The notes beneath the pieces were generated by a model that was not told the DNA's origin, did no database searches, and saw only the letters and a program-made list of their open reading frames with translations. Of a stretch of DNA of 64,000 nt, positions 47,447-55,579 are shown piece after piece; position 1 is the stretch's first letter; the number at the start of each line of letters is the position of its first letter. The position numbers and the translations under genes were made by a program. Source of the DNA: JAHEAO01 sp942492375 (GTDB lineage Bacteria > Pseudomonadota > Alphaproteobacteria > Rhodobacterales > Rhodobacteraceae); the NCBI GenBank assembly GCA_942492375.1, contig CALOEL010000005.1:186001-250000 (forward strand). The letters run 5' to 3'.

Positions 47447-49048
47447 CTATTCCGCCGCGCCGACAGCATGCGTCACGTCGCGGCTTCGCATCCAGTCATC
47501 CAGGTCGGAAATCTGCGACTCGGTCAGTCGCAACCCTAGCTTGTTTCGCCGCCAAACCACATCCTCTGCGATGCGGGCGAATTCATGGTCCATTAGCCAG
47601 CCAACCTCTCGTTCGGTCAGTGTTGCGCCGAAGTCTCGGCCCAGATCGGCCGCGGAACCCGCACCATCCAGCAAGACGGTCGCTTCGGCGCCATAGGCGC
47701 GTATCAGCCGCCGTGCCCAGAATTCGTCGAGAAACGGATAATCTGCCAGCAGGCCAGCCACGAGCTTGCCGACCGCATCGACCGGAAAATCACCGCCCGG
47801 TAATGGCGCGCTTTCTGTCCATGCCCCCGTCATCTGCGGAAAATGCGGGGCGATCTTCTTCATCGCGTCTTCCGCGAGCTTACGGAAGGTTGTGATCTTT
47901 CCCCCGAACACGTTCAGCATTGGCGGACCGTCGGTGCTGTCGAACTTCAGCTTGTAATCGCGCGTCGCCGCCGTCGCGCTGGTGGCACCCTCGTCGTAAA
48001 GCGGGCGCACCCCCGAGAATGTCCAGACGATATCGTCCTCGGTGATCTGCCGCCGGAAATAGCGATTGACGAAGTCCAGCAGGTAGCGGCGCTCTTCCGG
48101 CGTGCAGATCGGGGCGACGGATGGGTCGGGATGATCGGCATCCGTCGTGCCGATCAGCGTGAAATCGGTCTCATAAGGAATCGTGAAGATGATCCTGCCA
48201 TCCTCGCCTTGCAGGAAATAGCACTTGTCGTGGTCATAAAGCCGTCTGGTCACGATATGGCTACCGCGGACCAGCCGCACCTCCTCGGGCGAATTCGACC
48301 GGACCTTGTCGTGGATGATGTCCCCGACCCAGGGCCCGCCGGCATTGACCAGAAGCCGCGCAGCGTGGACGTGACGCCACCCGCCCGCCTCGTCTTCGGT
48401 GGTGACTTGCCACAGATCGCCTTCGCGCCTGGCTGAGGTGACCTTGGTGCGCGTCATGATCCTTGCGCCGCGCTCGGCCGCGTCACGCGCGTTCAGCACG
48501 ACAAGTCGCGAATCCTCCACCCAGCAATCGGAATATTCGAATGCCTTGCCGAACCGGTCGTCCAGGGGGGCGCCTTCGGGCGTTCCGGCAAGCGACAGCG
48601 TTCGCGTTCCGGGCAGGATCCGGCGCCCGCCCAGGTTGTCGTAGAGAAACAATCCCAGCCGGATCAGCCAGGCTGGCCTGCGGCCTCGGGTCCAGGGCAT
48701 CACGACGTTCAGGATGCGCGAAGTGGGCGTCGCGCCCTCGAACCGCATATCGGGGTGATACGGCAGCACGAAGCGCAGCGGCCAGCTGATATGCGGCATG
48801 GCCCTGAGAAGCACCTCACGCTCTGCCAGGGCATGGCGAACAAGGTTGATCTCGAAATATTCCAGATAGCGCAGCCCGCCGTGGAAAAGCTTGGTCGAGG
48901 CGCTGGAGGTCGCCGAGGCGAGATCGCCCATCTCGGCCAACGCGACGCGCAGGCCGCGGCCAGAGGCATCCCGCGCTATGCCGCATCCGTTGATGCCGCC
49001 GCCGATCACGAAAAGGTCGTAAGGATCGTTGCTTGACTGACTTGCCAA
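47447..49048 (-). CDS. glpD: Glycerol-3-phosphate dehydrogenase (FAD, aerobic)
   Basis: 533 residues. FAD-linked membrane enzyme that oxidises glycerol 3-phosphate to dihydroxyacetone phosphate and feeds quinone. Landmarks: DLFVIGGGINGCGIARDASGRG (FAD loop), SSASTKLFHGGLRYLE, LVNAGGPWV, FSGVRPLYDEG and VFGGKITTFRKLAEDA. The start is a TTG at 49048 with GGGAGGGG about 5 bases upstream; the frame is open further up but lacks a site. First gene of the operon, under GlpR operators. Confidence 0.93.
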   Translation of the reverse strand: MASQSSNDPYDLFVIGGGINGCGIARDASGRGLRVALAEMGDLASATSSASTKLFHGGLRYLEYFEINLVRHALAEREVLLRAMPHISWPLRFVLPYHPDMRFEGATPTSRILNVVMPWTRGRRPAWLIRLGLFLYDNLGGRRILPGTRTLSLAGTPEGAPLDDRFGKAFEYSDCWVEDSRLVVLNARDAAERGARIMTRTKVTSARREGDLWQVTTEDEAGGWRHVHAARLLVNAGGPWVGDIIHDKVRSNSPEEVRLVRGSHIVTRRLYDHDKCYFLQGEDGRIIFTIPYETDFTLIGTTDADHPDPSVAPICTPEERRYLLDFVNRYFRRQITEDDIVWTFSGVRPLYDEGATSATAATRDYKLKFDSTDGPPMLNVFGGKITTFRKLAEDAMKKIAPHFPQMTGAWTESAPLPGGDFPVDAVGKLVAGLLADYPFLDEFWARRLIRAYGAEATVLLDGAGSAADLGRDFGATLTEREVGWLMDHEFARIAEDVVWRRNKLGLRLTESQISDLDDWMRSRDVTHAVGAAE

Positions 49049-49118
49049 CGCGACCCCTCCCAGGTGAACGTGGTACTTTGCAACACTTACCACCAAGCCG
49101 GCCAAGCGAACAAGCGAA

Positions 49119-49138
49119 AATTTTCGTTTATGTTCGTT
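49119..49138. promoter_or_regulatory. GlpR operators in the glpD-glpR gap
   Basis: Two adjacent 10-mers, AATTTTCGTT (49119-49128) and TATGTTCGTT (49129-49138), both match the E. coli GlpR half-site WATKYTCGWW exactly. Just to the left, AGCGAACAAGCGAAAA (49105-49120) carries imperfect inverted copies. They lie between the divergent glpD and glpR and should repress glpD and probably glpR. Confidence 0.75.
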
Positions 49139-49244
49139 TATTGCGTTATCGGTCTCAGAATAATGCCAACCCGCCATCAAATCGAAAGAAATGTTGTCAA
49201 CCACGCATTTTCGCGCATACTCGCCGAAACGGAGGCGCTTCCGC

Positions 49245-50012
49245 ATGTCACAGACGTTTCGACACCCGGATATCCTCGAAATCGCGCGCCGCGATGGCAA
49301 GGTAACGGTCGAGGGTCTTGCCGAACATTTCGGCGTGACGTTGCAGACCATCCGCCGCGATCTTGCGGAACTCGCCGATGCGCGGAAGCTAGAGCGGGTG
49401 CATGGCGGCGCGGTGCTGCCGTCGGGCACGACCAACATCGGTTATGACGAACGGCGCAAGCTGAACGAGGACGGCAAAGCCCGTCTCGCGCGCTGTTGCG
49501 CGCGTGAGATCCCGGATGGCTCCTCGATCTTCCTGAACATCGGAACGACAACGGAAGCCGTCGCGAGGGAGCTACTGCACCGGCGCGATCTGATGGCCAT
49601 CACCAACAACATGAACGTGGCGAATATCCTGATCGCGAATCCCGAATGCCGGATCCTGCTTGCCGGCGGCGAATTGCGCCGGTTCGACGGCGGACTGGTC
49701 GGGACCCTCACAATCGACATGATCCGGCAGTTCAAGTTCGATATCGCGGTGATCAGCTGCTCTGCCGTCGACAGCGAAGGCGATATCCTCGATTTCGACA
49801 TCCAGGAGGTCGGCGTCAGCCGGACGATCATCGCCCAGGCGCGGCGCACCTTCCTGGTGGCGGACCAGCTGAAATTCAAGCGCCATGCCCCGGCACGCAT
49901 CGCATCCCTGTCCGAGATCGACTCTGTCTTTACCGACAGACCACTTTCCGCCGACCTTGCGCAGCGCTGCCGTGACTGGGGAACCGAGGTCCACGTCGCC
50001 GGACGCACCTGA
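49245..50012 (+). CDS. glpR: DeoR-family glycerol repressor
   Basis: 255 residues. N-terminal DeoR-type helix-turn-helix (HPDILEIARRDGKVTVEGLAEHFGVT; landmarks GKVTVEGLA and QTIRRDL), C-terminal sugar-phosphate sensor domain (FLNIGTTTEAVARELL, AGGELRRFDGGLVG, VSRTIIAQARRTFLVADQLKF). Most likely represses the glp operon and is released by glycerol 3-phosphate. Start at 49245 with GGAGG 9 bases upstream; an earlier ATG at 49191 is unlikely. Confidence 0.92.
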   Translation: MSQTFRHPDILEIARRDGKVTVEGLAEHFGVTLQTIRRDLAELADARKLERVHGGAVLPSGTTNIGYDERRKLNEDGKARLARCCAREIPDGSSIFLNIGTTTEAVARELLHRRDLMAITNNMNVANILIANPECRILLAGGELRRFDGGLVGTLTIDMIRQFKFDIAVISCSAVDSEGDILDFDIQEVGVSRTIIAQARRTFLVADQLKFKRHAPARIASLSEIDSVFTDRPLSADLAQRCRDWGTEVHVAGRT

Positions 50013-50114
50013 CGGGATTTGTGGCCGGAACGTTTCCGCGGTGGCCAGCCTCCCTTGACCCCACCGGCGATTGCCCCCTAGAAGCGCCCGACCACCAGAT
50101 CGGGGATCCAATCC

Positions 50115-51212
50115 ATGGGCTTCAAGACCGGAATCGTGGGCCTGCCGAATGTCGGCAAGTCGACGCTGTTCAACGCATTGACACGGACCGCCGCGGCGCA
50201 GGCCGCGAATTTCCCGTTCTGCACCATTGAACCGAATGTCGGCGAGGTCGCCGTGCCGGACTCGCGGCTCGAAATCCTCGCTGCAATCGCCGGATCGAAA
50301 CAAATCATCCCGACGCGGATGACCTTCGTCGACATCGCCGGATTGGTAAAGGGCGCGTCCAAAGGCGAGGGTCTGGGCAACCAGTTTCTTGCCAATATCC
50401 GCGAATGCGACGCCATTGCCCATGTTGTGCGCTGCTTCGAGGATGATGATGTCACGCATGTCGAGGGCCGCGTGAACCCTGTGGAAGACGCACAGACCAT
50501 CGAGACCGAGCTGATGCTGGCGGACATGGAATCGATCGAGAAGCGCCTGCAGGGCCTCAGCCGCAAGGTGCGCGGCGGCGACAAGGAGGCAGTGCAGCAG
50601 GAGCGTCTGCTCAAGACTGCCCTGGCCGCGCTGGAAGATGGCCGCCCTGCCCGCACCGTCGAGGTGCCCGACGAGGATCGCAAAGCCTGGCGAATGCTGC
50701 AACTTCTGACCCAGAAGCCGATCCTCTACGTCTGCAACGTGGACGAATCCGAGGCCGCGACCGGCAACGCCCATTCCCGCGCCATCGCCGAGATGGCCGA
50801 GCGCGAGGGTGCGGCGGCGGTCGTGATCTCGGCCAGGATCGAGGAAGAGATCAGCCAACTCGACCCCGACGAGGCAGAGATGTTTCTGGACGAGATGGGC
50901 CTGAAAGAGGCCGGTCTCGACCGTCTGATCAAGGCCGGGCACGAGCTTCTCGGCCTGCAGACCTATTTCACCGTCGGCCCGAAAGAAGCGCGCGCCTGGA
51001 CCATCCGCAAGGACACCGCCGCGCCGCAGGCCGCTGGCGTCATCCACGGCGATTTCGAGCGCGGCTTCATCCGGGCCGAGACCATCGCCTATGACGACTA
51101 CGTCGCCTGCAAGGGCGAGACCGGCGCCAAGGAGGCCGGAAAGATGCGCGTCGAGGGTAAGGGGTACGTCGTCAAGGACGGTGACGTACTGCACTTTCTC
51201 TTCAACGCCTGA
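50115..51212 (+). CDS. ychF: Redox-regulated ATPase YchF
   Basis: 365 residues. Obg-family P-loop protein: GIVGLPNVGKSTLFNALT (G1), NFPFCTIEPNVG, VDIAGLVKGASKGEGLGNQFL (G3) and YVCNVDESE (NxxE in place of NKxD, giving ATP rather than GTP preference), then a C-terminal TGS domain. Binds ribosomes and influences stress responses. Stands alone, downstream of glpR, upstream of tRNA-Ser. Confidence 0.96.
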   Translation: MGFKTGIVGLPNVGKSTLFNALTRTAAAQAANFPFCTIEPNVGEVAVPDSRLEILAAIAGSKQIIPTRMTFVDIAGLVKGASKGEGLGNQFLANIRECDAIAHVVRCFEDDDVTHVEGRVNPVEDAQTIETELMLADMESIEKRLQGLSRKVRGGDKEAVQQERLLKTALAALEDGRPARTVEVPDEDRKAWRMLQLLTQKPILYVCNVDESEAATGNAHSRAIAEMAEREGAAAVVISARIEEEISQLDPDEAEMFLDEMGLKEAGLDRLIKAGHELLGLQTYFTVGPKEARAWTIRKDTAAPQAAGVIHGDFERGFIRAETIAYDDYVACKGETGAKEAGKMRVEGKGYVVKDGDVLHFLFNA

Positions 51213-51275
51213 GCCAAGCCCGGCGGTCTGGATTTTCCCTTGTCCCTGCCGGAACCTGCGATTAAACGGGTCGGC

Positions 51276-51365
51276 GGAGACGTGGCCGAGTGGTCGAAGG
51301 CACGCCCCTGCTAAGGGCGCAGACGGGAAACCGTCTCGAGGGTTCGAATCCCTTCGTCTCCGCCA
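51276..51365 (+). tRNA. tRNA-Ser(GCT), island attachment site
   Basis: 90-base class II tRNA with a long variable arm (GCAGACGGGAAACCGTCTCGA region) and encoded CCA. Acceptor stem GGAGACG / CGTCTCC; anticodon loop CTGCTAA gives GCT. Its 3' 14 bases are repeated at 63850-63863, marking it as the integration target. A candidate promoter TTGTCC (51240) with TAAACG (51263) precedes it. Confidence 0.97.
51352..51365 (+). repeat. attL: Attachment-site repeat, left
   Basis: CTTCGTCTCCGCCA, the last 14 bases of tRNA-Ser(GCT). Identical to 63850-63863; the flanking bases differ on both sides (C/A before, C/T after). Confidence 0.85.
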
Positions 51366-51418
51366 CTAAGCAAGTGCAATCGCTTGTTTTAAAACAATAA
51401 AATTTAGCTCACGCCAAG

Positions 51419-51442
51419 GTGTTCCCACACTTGTTCCCACGC
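51419..51442 (+). repeat. Two TTGTTCCCACAC-type repeats near left end
   Basis: GTGTTCCCACAC then TTGTTCCCACGC in tandem, 54 bases inside the left attachment repeat and before the first recombinase stop. They match the three perfect copies at the right end, in the same orientation; probable recombinase arm-binding sites. Confidence 0.6.
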
Positions 51443-51477
51443 AGCGCTGTTGTCTAATCACACCTAAGTTTCCCCGA

Positions 51478-52518
51478 TCAGTCCTCCAGCACATCATCCC
51501 CTGACTCGCCCGTGATTAATGCCCGTTGCCGTTCGCGGCTGATTTGGCCGTAGCTGCGCAAGGTGGTGAGAACGTCGGTGTGACCAAGGTTCTGCGAGGT
51601 GGCCACCAGTTCGGCAACAGAAGTGCAGGTTTTTGCGGCGTGGCGGGCGAGCATGTGCCGGAAGGCGTGCGGGCCGAAGGCGGGTAAGTTTGCGGCCATA
51701 AAGGCTTGGTTGACGATTTTGCGCACCGGTTCGGTGCTTTTCCACGCGCGGCGTTCGAACCCTTCTGCCTTGAAGCCGGTGTTGCCGTTGGAGGAAAGTG
51801 CCGTTGCGGGAAAGAGCGGATCGTCGGGGCCGTAGAGTTCCGCGTCGTCCAGATGTTCGATCCATGCGGACAACGCGACTTCGGCCTCTTCAAAACCCTT
51901 TGCAAAGAAGGTGTCGATGCGCTTGCCGAATTTCGTCGCCACCTCGCGCGGGTTCTGGGTCACGGATTTTTCAGCCAGATCGATGTGCCTGATTCGCAGT
52001 GAGACAAGCGCCGCTACGCGAATACCAGTCAGACACAAAAGCGCGAAAACGGCCTTGTCGCGCATCTGACGGGCCGTCGTGTCGGGCATCAGGGACAGGG
52101 CGCACTTGGCCTGTTTGATGCTTGGTGCCGGGCGCGTGGGTGCGGCGCGGGCTTCGGCCTCGTCGCGGCGTGACAGGTTGAAATAATCGGCATCCGCCGG
52201 TTTGATCCGGGTGCGAAAACCATCCTGTTGAGACAGCCACAGGGTGAATTCTCGCATGGTCGCCATAATTGCGCGCGTGGTGGATTTGCCCAGAGGCTTG
52301 CCGGTAGCGCTCTTGGCCTCTTCCAGATGCGTGCGAAAGCACATGGCCCATTCGATGTGAAACCGTGCGAAATCGTTGCGCCCATTCCACACATCGAAAC
52401 GCTCCAGCGTGGCGAGTTCCTTGTCGAGCGACTTATCCGAAAGCCGACCCGCATGTTTGCGGAACTCCAGAAAGCGGCGCTTGGTCCGCTCGTTTTTTTC
52501 ATTTGGTCGCTTGCTCAA
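51478..52518 (-). CDS. Tyrosine recombinase (phage-type integrase), left end
   Basis: 346 residues. Catalytic core visible: LTGIRVAALVSLR (Arg I), HAFRHMLARHAA (HxxR) and LGHTDVLTTLRSYG (Tyr nucleophile). An N-terminal SAM-like core-binding domain precedes it. Start chosen as TTG at 52518 because GGGAGG lies 7 bases upstream; an ATG at 52593 adds 25 residues without a site. Belongs to the island, close to tRNA-Ser. Confidence 0.85.
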   Translation of the reverse strand: MSKRPNEKNERTKRRFLEFRKHAGRLSDKSLDKELATLERFDVWNGRNDFARFHIEWAMCFRTHLEEAKSATGKPLGKSTTRAIMATMREFTLWLSQQDGFRTRIKPADADYFNLSRRDEAEARAAPTRPAPSIKQAKCALSLMPDTTARQMRDKAVFALLCLTGIRVAALVSLRIRHIDLAEKSVTQNPREVATKFGKRIDTFFAKGFEEAEVALSAWIEHLDDAELYGPDDPLFPATALSSNGNTGFKAEGFERRAWKSTEPVRKIVNQAFMAANLPAFGPHAFRHMLARHAAKTCTSVAELVATSQNLGHTDVLTTLRSYGQISRERQRALITGESGDDVLED

Positions 52519-52611
52519 TTTAGCCTCCCTTTGAGGGTCAAAAACGGGTGCCAGAAGCCTGCCATTCGGCTGGGCGGGTAAGTGGAAATACAAGGGGCGC
52601 TGTGTCCACCA

Positions 52612-53037
52612 TTATAATGTCGTTTCATGCCGCCTAATTGTGAGGTCGAGGGTCCGGGCAATTTCTGGGATGCGGGCCTCGGCTATTGGCTTCGAAACGA
52701 CGATTTCGCAGACCTTGCAGAGCGCAGTGAGCGTGACGCGCTTGCCGGTGATGTTGCAATCTGCAAATCCCCCGGCGGCTTGTCGTGCCTTCCTGCAACG
52801 GACACAAAAGAACCTGTCGAGCGCGGTCTTGATTTTCCGACCCTCCCGCTGGCCTTTGATGAAATCGCGAAGATCATCGCCACGGATCAGCGTTGGGCGC
52901 TTCCCGTCTAGGACGCGCAAGCCGTTCGTGATCCAATTGCGGATCGTGCGGGGTGAGACGCCAGAAACCTCCGCCGCCTCTTCGATTGTATATGTGCGGA
53001 AAGATTTGATCTTGTTGAGGCGCGCTTGCTTTGGCAT
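52612..53037 (-). CDS. Helix-turn-helix protein with zinc-ribbon-like Cys pairs
   Basis: 141 residues. N-terminal MerR-like helix-turn-helix (YTIEEAAEVSGVSPRTIRNWI), followed by two Cys pairs, FFCVRCRKA and ALCKVCEIV, that could bind zinc. A DNA-binding accessory protein of the island; may control excision or integrase expression. 10 bases after the excisionase-like gene. Confidence 0.75.
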   Translation of the reverse strand: MPKQARLNKIKSFRTYTIEEAAEVSGVSPRTIRNWITNGLRVLDGKRPTLIRGDDLRDFIKGQREGRKIKTALDRFFCVRCRKARQAAGGFADCNITGKRVTLTALCKVCEIVVSKPIAEARIPEIARTLDLTIRRHETTL

Positions 53038-53047
53038 GTCGCGCCCC

Positions 53048-53263
53048 TTACTCGCCCGTCGCCTGCTCGTTCTTCTTCAACCACGCGCGCAGAGCGTCGA
53101 TGGTGATCAGACGACGTGTGCCGATCTTGACGCTCTTGAGGTCGCCCGACGACAGCGCGGCGTAGAGAGTAGTGCGCCCGATGCTGCACAGGCGCGCGGC
53201 CTCGTTCGGCGAAACGGCGAGGATTTGCGCAGCTTGGTTGATGAGTTCGATTGTGTCCGTCAT
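53048..53263 (-). CDS. Excisionase-type helix-turn-helix protein
   Basis: 71 residues. HTH_17/excisionase family pattern: LAVSPNEAARLCSIGRTTLY, then DLKSVKIGTRRLITIDALRAWL (wing). Such small proteins direct excision by tyrosine recombinases or regulate the integrase. Start ATG at 53263; the gene is followed by the zinc-ribbon helix-turn-helix protein. Confidence 0.83.
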   Translation of the reverse strand: MTDTIELINQAAQILAVSPNEAARLCSIGRTTLYAALSSGDLKSVKIGTRRLITIDALRAWLKKNEQATGE

Positions 53264-53344
53264 GGCCCATACTCCTCTGTTTGGGTACGAGCGGACGGTG
53301 ACGGATCAAGGCTGGATCAAAACAGAGCGCAGGTTTTGATCCAG

Positions 53345-54163
53345 TTATGATCCACCCCGCGCGTCAGTCACATATCGCTTTATCGTCGGCAAAGACGGTT
53401 GTTCCCCGGCGGGATTTCGTTCGCGAAGGATGTTCCGAATAGCTTTGGCTTCCTCGTTACGTCCCGACAAAGAGGTTCCGTCGTTCATGCGGGATTGGAT
53501 CAGCAGGTCCAATGTTTTCTTGTGCCGATTTGGTGCGCCCCCGACGCGCTTGCGTTGGGATTCGACAATGTCGCGTGGATCGACGAGCGCGGCAAAGACC
53601 GCTCGATCCGAATTGAGTTCGACTGTATCCGCGAGTAATGCCGTCTTGGCATCCGGTATCGGCAGCGTGCCTACGGTGGTCAAGATCACCCGGTATGGCG
53701 TCCTGATTTCACGAGACAGGTGCGCCATGAGGTCTGCCGCATCCTGTTCATCCTGCAAAGAGGGATGAAAATAAAGCGACACGTCGCCCCCCTCAGAGGG
53801 CACCGTCCCGATGCGCCAGGTTGCGCCCTTTAACGGCGCGGATTTGCGACGCTTGCAGTCAAAAGCATCCGCCAAGCCCGCGACGATTGCCGACAGTTCC
53901 GGTTGCCACGTTGCAATCTCATCGCGATCAACGTGCACAAACCCCATTTCCGGGCAGAAATAACCATAGCGTCCAGCGTCATAGATGATCTCTGCATCGT
54001 GTGTTTCATCACATTCAAGGCATTCGACGGATTGCACAACGCCGCTCTCGCGAACATAGCCGCCGCGCAGAAGCGTCTTGAACTCGGGGTGTTTGCCATA
54101 AGTCGCGGCGGACGCCTTGCCGCCCAGCGCGATGATCTCGCAAAGCAGAGCTATAGCCGACAA
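53345..54163 (-). CDS. Unknown protein B of island pair, three-Cys N-terminal domain
   Basis: 272 residues, no recognised family. N-terminal part has ECLECDETHDAE and YGYFCPEMGFV, three cysteines that look like an incomplete zinc site; the middle has strands (VILTTVGTLPIPDA) and the end is basic and helical (NRHKKTLDLLIQ, TIKRYVTD), perhaps nucleic-acid binding. The start is a TTG directly after the TGA of the upstream gene, so translation is coupled. Confidence 0.7.
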   Translation of the reverse strand: MSAIALLCEIIALGGKASAATYGKHPEFKTLLRGGYVRESGVVQSVECLECDETHDAEIIYDAGRYGYFCPEMGFVHVDRDEIATWQPELSAIVAGLADAFDCKRRKSAPLKGATWRIGTVPSEGGDVSLYFHPSLQDEQDAADLMAHLSREIRTPYRVILTTVGTLPIPDAKTALLADTVELNSDRAVFAALVDPRDIVESQRKRVGGAPNRHKKTLDLLIQSRMNDGTSLSGRNEEAKAIRNILRERNPAGEQPSLPTIKRYVTDARGGS

Positions 54164-55384
54164 TCAGGCCACCTCAATCACGTCGAAATCCTTGGGCGCC
54201 GGCGCGAGAAGCCCCCACCGCTCAAGTAGCGTGAAAACGAAATGGCGATCCTTTTCGGTCTTGTTGGGCAAGGTTGTGGTGTTGGGTGCCCGCAGTGTTA
54301 CTGTCAGGGTTCGACGGCGCTGACCGTCCAACGGGGCTAGAACGATCCGAAGAGTTGCTGCGAGGATTTGCCAGCCGCCTGCACTTAAGGGCGATTGGTT
54401 GCCAAAACGCCGCTCAAGGAATTGGTAGATTGTTTCATCTTCACCGCGCTTTTCAACCCGTACAAAACCTCCGCCCGTGGCATGAAAATCCAGAGAGGAG
54501 ACCTCTATGCGCTCGATTCCATCGGCGGGTTCGGTTTCGAAATCCTGAGCCTTGCGCAACACCCCAAGAAGCACTTCCCTGCGCGGCGTCTCGACAGGTG
54601 CTTCCGCGTGTGGTGCAAAGTGTTTGGCGAAGGATTTGGCGTATTCGTCCCGTACTTTCTTGCCACCTCGCGCACAAATTTCGACGATGCGCTCATTTGC
54701 GTTGCAGGCAATTCCAACCTCCAGCACCTTTTGCACAATATGCCGTTCAAGAGTTTCCGCCGGACCAAATGCAAGTTCGCTTTCCGCGCGTTCTTCAACA
54801 TAGATCGTGGCTTGAACGATCTCGGTTTCTTCCCCGGTGATCGGATGGACGCGAATTGAGATATACCAATCGGCTTCGCGCTTGCGGTGATCCGGCAGGT
54901 TGAGAATGGCAATCGCATCTTTCAGAAACGCACCGCGTGCCGCCTCATCATCAAGCTCCCAAGAAATGCCGTCATCGTCGAACTGAAACGCCGACCAATA
55001 CTTCGGCCCTGCCCGCCGCATCAAAGACGCCTGCGTTGCCACACGGTCGAGTACCTGGGGGTGGTCAATCGCGAGCATCAACAGCACGTCCTGCACGCCC
55101 TCCAATCCCTCCAGATCAATGTCTTGCCCCGCGCATATCTGTTCTGCGCTCAACAAGCCGTTGCTATCAGCGAGGCTGGCGAGATGGTCCAATTCGGCCT
55201 TCAACGTGTCCTGTTGTCGGTCAGTCAGGCTCAACAGCAGTTCTTCAATTGACCTGACAAGCGCTGTCCCGCGCCCGTCGCTGGACCAATCAAAGTCATC
55301 GGACGCATAGACGCCCCTCACTTCAAAGAAATTCCGAAGCCGGTCAGCAGGCGATTTGCGAATGAAGCCGCTGAAGGATGCCAT
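54164..55384 (-). CDS. Unknown protein A of island pair, 406 residues
   Basis: Soluble, acidic in the N-terminal half; no domain recognised. Predicted blocks: an N-terminal helical region (about 1-110), a middle region with SAFQFDDDGISWELDDEAARG and YISIRVHPITGEE, and a C-terminal region with LDFHATGGGFVRVE and TLTVTLRAP. Start ATG at 55384. Coupled to the 272-residue gene downstream. No transposase, phage structural or conjugation signature. Confidence 0.7.
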   Translation of the reverse strand: MASFSGFIRKSPADRLRNFFEVRGVYASDDFDWSSDGRGTALVRSIEELLLSLTDRQQDTLKAELDHLASLADSNGLLSAEQICAGQDIDLEGLEGVQDVLLMLAIDHPQVLDRVATQASLMRRAGPKYWSAFQFDDDGISWELDDEAARGAFLKDAIAILNLPDHRKREADWYISIRVHPITGEETEIVQATIYVEERAESELAFGPAETLERHIVQKVLEVGIACNANERIVEICARGGKKVRDEYAKSFAKHFAPHAEAPVETPRREVLLGVLRKAQDFETEPADGIERIEVSSLDFHATGGGFVRVEKRGEDETIYQFLERRFGNQSPLSAGGWQILAATLRIVLAPLDGQRRRTLTVTLRAPNTTTLPNKTEKDRHFVFTLLERWGLLAPAPKDFDVIEVA

Positions 55385-55579
55385 ATGTTGCGCCTCTAAA
55401 TTTTCTGTTGGCAAAATATGGGGTTCGTAGCTGTTCGGTTCAAGGTGTTTGTGTACACCGTCGTCTTCTCTTAGGTAACCGTCCGGTCTTGTGCAAAGCT
55501 GGTTGGGCCTTATGCATTGACACAACATAGTAACTGAGGACGATCCATACAATTAGCTCTGATGCGGTATAGCGACTTC

